Shown here: piece after piece, positions 16,700 to 25,063 of the stretch | How positions within the stretch are numbered: position 1 is the first letter of the stretch | Layout of the letters: every line of letters starts with the position of its first letter | NCBI GenBank assembly: GCA_026994795.1 | Contig: JALWQB010000196.1 | Span: forward strand, 1 to 47,050 | Length of the DNA stretch: 47,050 nucleotides | Source: Deltaproteobacteria bacterium | GTDB lineage: Bacteria; Desulfobacterota; Dissulfuribacteria; Dissulfuribacterales; Dissulfuribacteraceae | Direction of reading: 5' to 3' | Translations under genes and position numbers: made by a program | The notes under the pieces: model-generated | What the model saw: the letters and a program-made list of their open reading frames with translations, nothing else | Database searches by the model: none | What the model was told of the DNA's origin: nothing

Positions 16700-18318
16700 T
16701 GGCTACCATAGACTATAAACCATATATAGAACCATATATAGAGCAGGTAAAGGCCATTTACGGGAGGCTTACGCTTATCCAGAAGATAACTATTGGCGTT
16801 GTGCTCGCTGCCTCTATCATTGGCATTGCGACATTATTTCTTATGTCTGACGACACAAAGTATGCAACCCTCTACACTGACCTTACTGCAAAGGATGCCT
16901 CAGCCATTGTGGAGTGGCTCAAAAAAGAGGGCGTAAAATATAAGCTCGTAAAGGAGGGCGCTGCCATACAGGTGCCGGAGGGGCTTGTATATGACTTGAG
17001 GCTCGCCCTTGCAAACGACGGCCTTCCCAAAGACCCTGGGGTGGGGTTTGAGATATTTGATAAGACAAACCTCGGGGCAACGGATTTTGTCCAGCATGTA
17101 AACTATCAGAGGGCGCTTCAAGGAGAGCTTGAGCGCACTATCGCCCGTTATCCTCAGGTAAAGGAGGTAAGGGTCCATATTGCAGAGCCAAAGGAGTCTC
17201 TTTTTGTAACAGAGCGCCATGAGCCATCTGCATCTGTCCTCTTGACGCTTAAGCCTGATGAGACGCTCACGAGGCGTCAATTGATTGGCATTGTCAACCT
17301 TGTGTCAAGCTCTGTGCCAAGGCTCAAGAAAAAGCGTGTTACCATAATGGATACAAGCGGCGCAGTGCTGCTTCAGGGAGAAAAACTGAAGGAAGAAAGA
17401 CCTGACCTTACAAGGGCGCAGGTGGAATATCAAAGGCGCTTAGAGACCTATTATAAGCACAAGCTGCAGACCATGCTTGAAGAGGCGCTCGGGCCAAAGA
17501 AGGCAGTTGCCAGAGTGTCTGTAGAGGTGGACTTTAGCAAGGTAGAGATAAATGAAGAGAAATATGACCCTGAGATGGTTGCCATAAGGAGCCAGCAGAA
17601 GGTGCTTGCAAGAAAGGAGGGTGCTGAGACAGGCGGCATCCCCGGGGTAAAGGGCGGGCTTGCCTCTAAATTACAGGGAAATGTAGGGCTTAAGAGCAAA
17701 AAGTCCGGCATAATGAAACAGGAAGAGATCACGAACTGGGAGATATCCAAGACAGAGAAGAAGGTAAGAGGGGCTGTCGGCAGGATTGTAAGGATATCAG
17801 CAGGGGTTCTGGTTGACGGCGCTTATGAGGTAAAGGACGGTAAGGTAAAGTATATCCCGAGGACTGAGGAAGAGATTAAAGAGCTTGAAAATCTTGTAAG
17901 GGCGGCTATTGGCTATAATGAGGAAAGGGGCGATGAGGTAAAGGTCATAAACGTCCCGTTTAGCGGCACAAGGCCGAAGGTTGCTGATGCCATGACAAGG
18001 ACGATAGAGATTATATCAAAGGTAGCAAAGCCTTTTTCAAATGTCCTGTTAGCTGTCCTCTTCATCTTCTTTGTAATAAGGCCGATCCTCAATAAGTATG
18101 TATTGGGCGTAAAGGATGAGGAGATCGAGGCCATTGAAGGGGCTGAGGAAGAAGAAGAGGAAGAGGGTCTTGAAGAAGACATTGAGGCTGCCCCCGCAAT
18201 TGAGCCTATGCCGAGCGCTCAGGAAGAATTACAGGGGCTTGCAGCGGATTATCCTGAAAGGGCGGCAGCGCTTATAAAGATATGGCTCAGAGAGCCAATG
18301 GTAGAGACAGAGGCCTAA
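16699..18318 (+). CDS. fliF: Flagellar MS-ring protein FliF
   Basis: A protein of 539 residues. A membrane segment is at about residues 28-49 (ITIGVVLAASIIGIATLFL). The YscJ/FliF ring-building domain follows, with DLTAKDASAIVEWLKKEGVKY, QRALQGELERTI and VRVHIAEPKESLF. A second membrane segment is at about 440-460 (VLLAVLFIFFVIRPIL). The cytoplasmic tail has a run of glutamates and ends in YPERAAALIKIWLREP, the FliG-binding helix. It forms the MS ring in the inner membrane, the base of the motor. It is coupled to fliE by a one-base overlap and followed by fliG after 25 bases. Confidence 0.96.
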   Translation: MATIDYKPYIEPYIEQVKAIYGRLTLIQKITIGVVLAASIIGIATLFLMSDDTKYATLYTDLTAKDASAIVEWLKKEGVKYKLVKEGAAIQVPEGLVYDLRLALANDGLPKDPGVGFEIFDKTNLGATDFVQHVNYQRALQGELERTIARYPQVKEVRVHIAEPKESLFVTERHEPSASVLLTLKPDETLTRRQLIGIVNLVSSSVPRLKKKRVTIMDTSGAVLLQGEKLKEERPDLTRAQVEYQRRLETYYKHKLQTMLEEALGPKKAVARVSVEVDFSKVEINEEKYDPEMVAIRSQQKVLARKEGAETGGIPGVKGGLASKLQGNVGLKSKKSGIMKQEEITNWEISKTEKKVRGAVGRIVRISAGVLVDGAYEVKDGKVKYIPRTEEEIKELENLVRAAIGYNEERGDEVKVINVPFSGTRPKVADAMTRTIEIISKVAKPFSNVLLAVLFIFFVIRPILNKYVLGVKDEEIEAIEGAEEEEEEEGLEEDIEAAPAIEPMPSAQEELQGLAADYPERAAALIKIWLREPMVETEA

Positions 18319-18343
18319 CTCACAAACAGAGGTAGATAAAAAT

Positions 18344-19408
18344 ATGCCTACTACTGCAGCAGAACAGATGTTACAGGCTCTTACCCAAGGGGAAGAGCTT
18401 GATCTCTCCGACCCAAAAGGGCCTTATAAGGCCGCTATATTCCTGCTTGCGATGGGAGAGGCATTTACAACTGAGGTATTTAAATACCTTAAAGAAGAAG
18501 AGGTCAAGCAGGTCTCAAGCCTTATGGCGAGGATAAAATATATACCCGGCGAGGCCATTGAGAGGGTGCTTAAAGAGGTCAGGGAAAAGATGTCAATGGT
18601 CCAGGGGGAGGTATCTGTGCCTGTAGAGGAATTTCTCAAAAAGGTGCTCTTTTCATCCCTCCCGGAAGAGCAGGCCAAAAAGATATATGAAGATATTATG
18701 AGACAGCTTCACCCAAGCACGTTTCAGAAGCTGTCAAGCCTTGAGCCAAAGGTAATCGTAAACTTCCTGAGGAATGAACACCCCCAGACCATTGCCGTCA
18801 TCCTTGCAAACCTTGAGCCTGAACTTGCAGCTGACATACTTGGCGAGCTGCCGGAAAAGCTCCAGTCGGATGTAATGATAAGGATAGCAAACCTTGAAAA
18901 GATAAACCCAGAGATAGTAGCGGAGATTGACAAGGTGCTGGAAGAAGAGCTCTTCTCTGTTGAGATGAGCGATGCCAAAAAGGTTGGAGGCGCAGAGAGG
19001 GTTGCCTCTATCCTCAATAACATTGACAGGAATCTTGAAGAGTCCCTTATGTCAAAGATTGAAGAGACAAGCGAAGAGCTTGCTGAGGAGATAAGGAAGC
19101 TCATGTTCAAGTTTGAAGACCTTCTTATGGTGGACGATACTGCAATTGTTTCAATACTTAAAGAAATAAGCACTGACGACCTTAAACTTGCGCTCAAGGC
19201 CGCAAGCGATGACCTGAAGGACAAGTTCTTTAACAATATGAGTGAGCGCGCGGCCCAGCTCCTTAAAGAAGACCTTGAGGTCATGGGCCCTGTAAGGCTC
19301 AAGGATGTTGAAACAGCGCAGCAGGCAATAATCAAGGTGGCGAAACGCCTTGAGAGCGAAGGCAAAATCGTCCTTGGCGGGAAAGGAGGCGACGAGGTCC
19401 TTGTCTGA
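18344..19408 (+). CDS. fliG: Flagellar motor switch protein FliG
   Basis: A protein of 354 residues with the standard three domains. The middle domain carries EHPQTIAVILANL, the EHPQR-type motif for FliM binding. The C-terminal domain has MFKFEDLLMVDD followed by the charged torque helix DLKLALKAASDDLKDKFFNNMSERAAQLL (split here), which contacts the stator. The N-terminal domain binds the FliF tail encoded upstream. It has a GAGG-type binding site about 11 bases before the ATG. Its end overlaps fliH. Confidence 0.96.
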   Translation: MPTTAAEQMLQALTQGEELDLSDPKGPYKAAIFLLAMGEAFTTEVFKYLKEEEVKQVSSLMARIKYIPGEAIERVLKEVREKMSMVQGEVSVPVEEFLKKVLFSSLPEEQAKKIYEDIMRQLHPSTFQKLSSLEPKVIVNFLRNEHPQTIAVILANLEPELAADILGELPEKLQSDVMIRIANLEKINPEIVAEIDKVLEEELFSVEMSDAKKVGGAERVASILNNIDRNLEESLMSKIEETSEELAEEIRKLMFKFEDLLMVDDTAIVSILKEISTDDLKLALKAASDDLKDKFFNNMSERAAQLLKEDLEVMGPVRLKDVETAQQAIIKVAKRLESEGKIVLGGKGGDEVLV

Positions 19409-20390
19409 TCTTATAAAGGCCAGTGAGACATCAATAGTTGAGATCAGGTCCATCCTGTTTGACGAGGAGGGGTGCAGCGCAAAAGATACGTCCTCATCCC
19501 ATGATGACGGCTCCCCTGACACAGCGCAGGACAACATATTCAGCCCCTTAATATGCCTTATTGAGGGCGGGGTGGATTTAGCAGGAGAAAACGCCCCTGA
19601 TGAACCTGATGACATTAAAAAGGCTGAGGAGGGGGATACGGGGTATGAAGATGAACCTTCTTCCCCTAATACGTTGACCATTACGGAAGATGAGCTAAAT
19701 GAGTTAAAGGAGAACATAAAAAAAGAGCTACAGGCAGAGATAAGGACAAAGTTAGAAGAAGAGCTGAGGGAAGAGAGAGATAAAATCATAAAAGATGCAC
19801 GGAAAGAGGCTGAACGCATTAAAAAGGAGGCTGAAAAGACATTAGAAGAATCAAAGGAGATGTCTCAAGAGATTGAAAAGAGCGCCTATCAGGACGGCTT
19901 TTCAAGAGGCGATAAAGAGGCAAGAGATAAGTGGCAAAAAGAATATGAAACAACTGTAAACAGGCTTAAAAAGATTATAGAGGCAATTAATCAGCAAGGA
20001 CTTGCCTTATTCTCAAAATATGAGGCTCAAATGATAGAGCTTATTCTCAAGGTCTCTAAGATGATTGTAAACCACGAAATATCCACCTCAAATGATACGA
20101 TTATACAGGCAGTAAGGTTCGCCTCACAAAAGGTGAGCGAGGCAACTTCAATCAAGGTCGTTTTACACCCTGATGACATGAAGGTTATAGAAGACGCAGC
20201 GCTGAAGGGCATTGACTTATCTCAGGGGCATGAGCTTGAATTTATCCCAAAGGCGTCTGTTGAACAGGGCGGCTGCATTATAGAGACAGATTTCGGCCTG
20301 ATTGACAACACTATGGAAAACAGGTGGTCTATTGTGGAAGGAACTATAAAAAATATGCTCCAGAGTCGTATAGGGGCGGAAAAAGATTGA
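19401..20390 (+). CDS. fliH: Flagellar export ATPase regulator FliH
   Basis: A protein of about 329 residues. After an acidic, low-complexity N-terminal third come a long charged coiled coil (about residues 95-180, alternating EE and KK runs) and a C-terminal FliH/HrpE domain with GFSRGDKEARDKWQKEYE, EAQMIELILKVSKMIVNHEI and a GGCIIETDFGLIDNTMENRW end. It binds FliI and holds it at the export gate. The longest frame starts at TTG 19350, deep inside fliG; I prefer TTG 19401, eight bases before the fliG end and behind AGGAGG/GAGG. The N-terminal acidic region is longer than in E. coli FliH. Confidence 0.88.
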   Translation: MSDLIKASETSIVEIRSILFDEEGCSAKDTSSSHDDGSPDTAQDNIFSPLICLIEGGVDLAGENAPDEPDDIKKAEEGDTGYEDEPSSPNTLTITEDELNELKENIKKELQAEIRTKLEEELREERDKIIKDARKEAERIKKEAEKTLEESKEMSQEIEKSAYQDGFSRGDKEARDKWQKEYETTVNRLKKIIEAINQQGLALFSKYEAQMIELILKVSKMIVNHEISTSNDTIIQAVRFASQKVSEATSIKVVLHPDDMKVIEDAALKGIDLSQGHELEFIPKASVEQGGCIIETDFGLIDNTMENRWSIVEGTIKNMLQSRIGAEKD

Positions 20391-20403
20391 GGCTGTAAAG
20401 GTT

Positions 20404-20438
20404 GTAGAGGTTATATAGGGGGTAGAGGTTATATAGGG
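20404..20438 (+). repeat. Tandem 17-bp repeat carrying the fliI ribosome binding site
   Basis: GTAGAGGTTATATAGGG occurs at 20404-20420 and again at 20422-20438, ending two bases before the fliI ATG. Each copy contains GAGG and AGGG, so the duplication doubles the translation start region of fliI. Copy-number change here could alter FliI level. Confidence 0.8.
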
Positions 20439-20440
20439 CG

Positions 20441-21847
20441 ATGCACGAGATAGACCTTGAGCCATATATAAAATCCCTTGATTCTATTAAGACATATTCT
20501 CTCCTTGGCGAGATAAAGAGAGTAAGGGGCCTACTGTTAGAAAGCGCTGGCCCTCCCCTTCCTGTCGGCGGTATCTGCGACATACTGTTATCGCGCAATG
20601 ACAGCGCCGGTGGCAGTTCAGGCAACAATAATGAGCTTAAAAAGGCAGACGATTCTGGCGGCTATGAAGGCAATAACGCTGTGGGCGAAAATAGCGTGCC
20701 TGCAGAGGTAGTCGGCTTTGAGGATAAAAAGCTCTTTTTAATGCCTCTTGGCGAGCTGAGGGGCGTAGGCCCTGGGACGAAGATCAGGGCGCGGGAGAGG
20801 GTGGCCAAGGTAGGCGTTGGCCAATCCCTTTTAGGCAGGGTGCTTAATGGCATTGGAGAGCCTATTGATGAGAATGGGCCAATAAATATAGAGGCAGAAT
20901 ATCCGCTATATGCAGAGCCTCTTAACCCCATGGAACGGCCAATTATAGACTCTCCGCTTGATGTCGGGGTGCGCGCCATAAATGCCTGCCTTACGCTTGG
21001 CAAGGGGCAGAGGGTCGGGATAATGGCAGGCTCAGGCGTAGGAAAGAGCACCTTGCTTGGCATGATAGCGCGGCACACAAGGGCTGATGTAAATGTAATC
21101 GCCCTTATTGGCGAGAGGGGAAGGGAGCTAAAGGAATTTATTGAGCGGGACCTTGGGGATGTGGGTATGAGGCGCTCTGTAGTTGTTGTCGCAACCTCTG
21201 ACCAGCCGCCGCTCATAAGGCTCAGGGGTGCGTACGTGGCGACTGCCATTGCAGAATATTTCAGGGATCAGGGTAAGGATGTTATCTTGATGATGGACTC
21301 AATCACCCGCTTTGCAATGGCATACAGGGAAGTGAGCCTTTCAATAGGTGAGCCTCCCACATCAAGGGGCTATACCCCGACAGTATTTGCCCAGCTTCCA
21401 AGGCTCTTGGAGCGCGCTGGAACAAAAAAGGGGGCAGGCACAATCACTGGCATATATACTGTGCTTGTTGAGGGCGATGATGTAAATGAGCCGATAGGCG
21501 ATGCTGTCCGCTCTATTGTTGACGGCCATATAGCGCTTACAAGAGACCTTGCGCAAGAGGGGCACTATCCGCCAATTGACGTGCTTCAGAGCGTGAGCAG
21601 GGTAATGCGAGACATCCAGGCCCCGGGACAAGTCAACTCCTATGAGGCCCTTATAAATTGCCTTGCAACCTATAAGAAGGTAGAAGACCTTGTAAATCTT
21701 GGCGCATATAAGGAAGGGAGCAATCAAGAGATTGACTATGCGCTAAAAAAAATTGGCCCCATAAGGCAATTTCTTCGTCAAAGAGTTGACGAAAAGAGCT
21801 CGTTAGAAGAGAGCATTGAACAATTAATATCATTATTTCAGAATTGA
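20441..21847 (+). CDS. fliI: Flagellum-specific ATPase FliI
   Basis: A protein of 468 residues in the F1/V1-ATPase beta family. The P-loop is AGSGVGKST with Lys at residue 202. GERGRELKEFIERDL, the Walker B-region LMMDSITRFAMAYREV and GEPPTSRGYTPTVFAQLPRLLERAG are all FliI signatures. It powers unfolding and delivery of flagellar substrates to the export gate, regulated by FliH. An unusual Gly/Asn/Ser-rich insert (about residues 52-87, including AGGSSGNNNELKKADDSGG) interrupts the N-terminal beta-barrel region. It is about 50 bases after fliH. Confidence 0.95.
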   Translation: MHEIDLEPYIKSLDSIKTYSLLGEIKRVRGLLLESAGPPLPVGGICDILLSRNDSAGGSSGNNNELKKADDSGGYEGNNAVGENSVPAEVVGFEDKKLFLMPLGELRGVGPGTKIRARERVAKVGVGQSLLGRVLNGIGEPIDENGPINIEAEYPLYAEPLNPMERPIIDSPLDVGVRAINACLTLGKGQRVGIMAGSGVGKSTLLGMIARHTRADVNVIALIGERGRELKEFIERDLGDVGMRRSVVVVATSDQPPLIRLRGAYVATAIAEYFRDQGKDVILMMDSITRFAMAYREVSLSIGEPPTSRGYTPTVFAQLPRLLERAGTKKGAGTITGIYTVLVEGDDVNEPIGDAVRSIVDGHIALTRDLAQEGHYPPIDVLQSVSRVMRDIQAPGQVNSYEALINCLATYKKVEDLVNLGAYKEGSNQEIDYALKKIGPIRQFLRQRVDEKSSLEESIEQLISLFQN

Positions 21848-21924
21848 TTTAAGGTAAAATTGAATTAAGGGCTGATAAGAGATGACCGACATTCAATCAA
21901 CTCCCCTATTCATTAAAATAACAG

Positions 21925-22359
21925 ATGGCACGATTTCACTTCAGGCTTAAGGCGTATGAACGGATTGTCCAGCATGAAAGAGAGGCAATTGGAATAGAAC
22001 TTGCTAACGCTATAAGTGAGCTTAATGCCTTAAACGCAGCCCTTAATGCTTTAATTGACTCTATAAAAGGGGCACGCATTGAGTTGCAGGAAAGATTAAG
22101 GCTTGGCACAAGCTCTGAAGAGTACAGGATGCGCTCTGAGATTATAGATGGGCTGGAGATGCAGCAGGACGAGATTTTAAAAAAAATAAAGGCTCAGGAA
22201 GATATTGTTGACGCCATACAGGGCAGGTTAAAAGAGGCAAGGCTTAAGGAAAGGGTTGTTGAACGCCTTAAAGAAAAACAGCTTGAAAAATTTAATCAAG
22301 ACGAGCTTAAGGCCATACAAAATGAATTAGATGATCTTATCAGACCTGAAAAAGAATAA
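21925..22359 (+). CDS. fliJ: Flagellar export chaperone FliJ
   Basis: A protein of 144 residues, almost wholly helical coiled coil, with the FliJ N-terminus FRLKAYERIVQHEREAIGIEL and a long charged second half (LKERVVERLKEKQLEKFNQDELKAI). FliJ acts as the stalk-like partner of the FliI ring and escorts export chaperones. Its identity rests on length, coiled-coil form and position right after fliI; sequence conservation in this family is low. No clear ribosome binding site precedes the ATG. Confidence 0.88.
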   Translation: MARFHFRLKAYERIVQHEREAIGIELANAISELNALNAALNALIDSIKGARIELQERLRLGTSSEEYRMRSEIIDGLEMQQDEILKKIKAQEDIVDAIQGRLKEARLKERVVERLKEKQLEKFNQDELKAIQNELDDLIRPEKE

Positions 22360-22399
22360 ATAAGAATATAATAAACAAAGACAATAAGGCGGCGGCATT

Positions 22400-23014
22400 A
22401 TGAAAAATATAATGAGGCTTATTCGCTTGAGCATGATCTTTAAGGTTATCTTTATCATTTTAATCTCAGCATATTACATATTAAATAATTCTATTTTTAT
22501 AACCCATTCATGGGCAGGGGCTGAAAAGGCCTCTAATGAGGCGTCTCATAAAAATGGTAAGGCGGGCAAGGGGACGGCATCTGGCGATATGTCGTTAAAT
22601 ATAGAGGACCTTAAGGTCCACAGGAAGATAAAGCAGATATTATGGTCAAGGGTAAAAAAGATAGAGGAGAGAGAAAGGGAATTGGATGAGAGGGAAAAGG
22701 ACCTTAATCTGCTTAAAAAAGAGGTTGAAGACAGGCTCGCAGAGATAAAAAAACTTCAAGAAGGTCTTAGCGGCCCGATAAAAAAGGCCCAAAAGGAGAA
22801 TGAGGCAAGATTTTCCCACCTTGTTGGCGTGTATAGCTCTATGGACCCGCAAAGGGCCGCTCTTCTACTGGAAAAGATGGAAGAGGATACAGTAGTAAAA
22901 CTATTTTCATCAATGAAAAGCAAAAAGGTTGCAAAAATACTCTCGTTTATGAATCCTGATAAGGCAGCAAGCATAAGCTCAAGGCTTTCAAGGGCAGGCA
23001 TTGGGGGATTTTAA
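22400..23014 (+). CDS. MotE-like / MgtE-N domain flagellar protein
   Basis: A protein of 204 residues. An N-terminal hydrophobic segment (about residues 11-34) serves as signal or anchor. A coiled coil (about 75-125, ERERELDEREKDLNLLKKEV) follows. The C-terminal YSSMDPQRAALLLEKMEED and FSSMKSKKVAKILSFMNPDKAA are the MgtE intracellular N-domain-like repeats found in MotE. MotE is the periplasmic chaperone of the stator protein MotC (established in Sinorhizobium), and genes of this form commonly follow fliJ in many phyla. It probably helps stator or motor assembly. It ends overlapping or abutting the next gene. Confidence 0.8.
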   Translation: MKNIMRLIRLSMIFKVIFIILISAYYILNNSIFITHSWAGAEKASNEASHKNGKAGKGTASGDMSLNIEDLKVHRKIKQILWSRVKKIEERERELDEREKDLNLLKKEVEDRLAEIKKLQEGLSGPIKKAQKENEARFSHLVGVYSSMDPQRAALLLEKMEEDTVVKLFSSMKSKKVAKILSFMNPDKAASISSRLSRAGIGGF

Positions 23015-23015
23015 G

Positions 23016-24686
23016 GTGCAGGGCTTAAACAGACAAAGGGCGGTTGCCTTTATCCCTGCAAGGCTCAATTCATCGCGCCTTCCCAGAAAGCACCTTATAA
23101 AAATAGGGGATAAGCGCCTGTTAGAATGGATATTTTTAAGATTAAATTCGTCCCGATATATAGATGACATTGTTGTTGCCGCAACTTGTGAGCCTGTTAA
23201 TGACGAATTAGAGGCGATTGCCGCCTCTTGCGGGGCGCATTGCTTTAGGTATAAAGGAGACCCTGAAGCAGTAACTACACGCCTAAAAGAGGCCTCTATT
23301 GCCTTTGACGCTGATATCTGCGTGTTAGTAAGCGGAGATTGCCCTATAATATCCCATTACGTTATAGACGCCATGATAGGGCGTCTTATAGAGGCGTGGC
23401 CAGCGGCAGACTTTGTAGAACTTGCATTAAATCAATATGGCTCAAAGGCATGTCTTGAAGGGGTTGAAGTCTCAAAAAAAAGCGCATGGGAGCTTGCTGA
23501 TGATGTATCTCAAGAGGCGCTTAAGGCGCACCTGTTCCCAGCGCTCCATATATATAAGCACCTATTCAGGCCTGTTTTACTCAGTTTAGACGATCTATAT
23601 TATGCCTTTCCCCACCATAGATACTCTATAGACACATTTGCTGACCTTGAATTTCATAATGCCCTGTATAAGCGCTTAAAGTCAATGGGCATGGAATATG
23701 CGCTTGAAAACGCCCTGAAGCTGCTCAAAAAAACGCCTCAACTTATGGCTATAAACTCCCATGTCCATCAACGGGGGATAAAGGAAGAGATAAAACGCCT
23801 CTTAATTATCGTTGACGCAGGCAGGCAATATGGCTATGGCCACCTCATGCGCTCAATGGAGATCGGCCTTCAGGTCATAGAAAGGCTCGGCTGGCCCGTA
23901 ACCTTTGCAACATCTGACGATACCGCAAGGTCAATACTGAGGCAAAAGGGCATAATGACAATAGATTATGAGCTTAATGAAAAGACATCCTTACCCCTGC
24001 CAAAATATGACATATATTTAATTGATATCTTTCATAAAAAGAAAAATATACCCAAATTTAACTCCCTCTTTCCAGAGGGGGCGATGATAGCCGCCATTGA
24101 CCACCAATCATCTCCGTGGGCAAAAGATGCCCATCTCATTATTGTCCCCGGTTTCATATCAGGGGAGCCTCATGCCTTTTCCAAACTGTCTAAAATCCCC
24201 CCTGTCGCAGGAGGGCCTGAATATATAGTAATAAGAAGGGAGATACGATATATGAAAAATGAACAAGTTAAAAAAGATATTGATCTTCTCGCATATCTTC
24301 ATTCTAATGAGCAAAAAGACGCCCTTTACAGGATAAAAGAGGATATGCCCATAAATATAATGGTCATAGATGCCTATAATGAGAAGAACTTTCCAGAGCT
24401 TTTGGCCCGCTCGCGCTTTTTTATGAGTGGCTTCGGCGTCTCTTCCTATGAGGCCCTATACCTTAAAAGCTACCCGGTAATCTGGCCGAATTCAAGCCAG
24501 CATGAAAGGGATGCCATAAGATTTTATAATAATCTCAATATAATTCCAATTATTATCCGCTCACCTGATGAGCTTTCATCCCTCCTTGAGCTCATAAGAG
24601 ACGACTGTATTAAGACAGCTTTCCCCATAATCAAAGACGGCACGCCCAATATAATTAACGCATTAAAAGAGACGGTATCGAAATAA
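23016..24686 (+). CDS. Fused SpsF-type cytidylyltransferase and SpsG/PseG-type protein
   Basis: A protein of about 556 residues from GTG 23016, behind GGGGGA at 7 bases; the alternative start is TTG 23001, overlapping motE. The first ~240 residues match SpsF/NeuA-like nucleotidyltransferases (FIPARLNSSRLPRKHL, LLEWIFLRL, VSGDCPIISHYVIDAMI). From about residue 265 it resembles SpsG/PseG, the UDP-sugar hydrolase family (IIVDAGRQYGYGHLMRSMEI; MSGFGVSSYEALYLKSYPVI; QHERDA). PseG makes an intermediate of pseudaminic acid, a flagellin sugar. Position at the end of the flagellar operon suggests flagellin or surface glycosylation. The exact sugar is not known, and SpsF and SpsG are normally separate proteins. 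Confidence 0.88.
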   Translation: MQGLNRQRAVAFIPARLNSSRLPRKHLIKIGDKRLLEWIFLRLNSSRYIDDIVVAATCEPVNDELEAIAASCGAHCFRYKGDPEAVTTRLKEASIAFDADICVLVSGDCPIISHYVIDAMIGRLIEAWPAADFVELALNQYGSKACLEGVEVSKKSAWELADDVSQEALKAHLFPALHIYKHLFRPVLLSLDDLYYAFPHHRYSIDTFADLEFHNALYKRLKSMGMEYALENALKLLKKTPQLMAINSHVHQRGIKEEIKRLLIIVDAGRQYGYGHLMRSMEIGLQVIERLGWPVTFATSDDTARSILRQKGIMTIDYELNEKTSLPLPKYDIYLIDIFHKKKNIPKFNSLFPEGAMIAAIDHQSSPWAKDAHLIIVPGFISGEPHAFSKLSKIPPVAGGPEYIVIRREIRYMKNEQVKKDIDLLAYLHSNEQKDALYRIKEDMPINIMVIDAYNEKNFPELLARSRFFMSGFGVSSYEALYLKSYPVIWPNSSQHERDAIRFYNNLNIIPIIIRSPDELSSLLELIRDDCIKTAFPIIKDGTPNIINALKETVSK

Positions 24687-24827
24687 TTATGCCTAATTTC
24701 CGCATGGCAAATCCTTTTGAAACACCCAATTTCTGCCGATAAGTAAGACAAAGGCCATTATTAATTATTTATATGGCGGATTGAGGAAGGATACTCAATC
24801 ATCAAAAAACAGGCAAGGAGGCCAGCC

Positions 24828-25010
24828 ATGACCTATTCAAGGGCGCACAAGTCAATAAAGGACAAGCTTTCACATTATCTTTGTCCGCTCCACTTAATGT
24901 CTCCAGTTATAAAGATAGCGTTATCTACAAGACGCCGCATAATAAAATTCTTGCTGTTTAAGGTAATAGGGGCATATGACAGGCTTTACAGGGGAGTATT
25001 TTTGTTTTAG
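24828..25010 (+). CDS. Small basic protein, hypothetical
   Basis: A frame of 60 residues with a textbook AAGGAGG site six bases before the ATG. The protein is very basic and has a hydrophobic-basic second half (VIKIALSTRRRIIKFLLFKVIGAYDRLY). I recognise no family. It sits alone between the flagellar cluster and mdh, in a 377-base region that is otherwise non-coding; a small hairpin-like TTGAG...CTCAA lies just upstream at about 24781-24798. The ribosome binding site is the main reason to call it, and it could be a membrane-associated small protein or spurious. Confidence 0.45.
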   Translation: MTYSRAHKSIKDKLSHYLCPLHLMSPVIKIALSTRRRIIKFLLFKVIGAYDRLYRGVFLF

Positions 25011-25063
25011 ACTGCTACACATTAAGTAAAGTCCAATCAATAATCCATGAGGGGAGAGATTAA

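Noticed and set aside
19350-19400. fliH start at TTG 19350
   Set aside because: It would overlap fliG by 59 bases; TTG 19401 has a better ribosome binding site and a short overlap.
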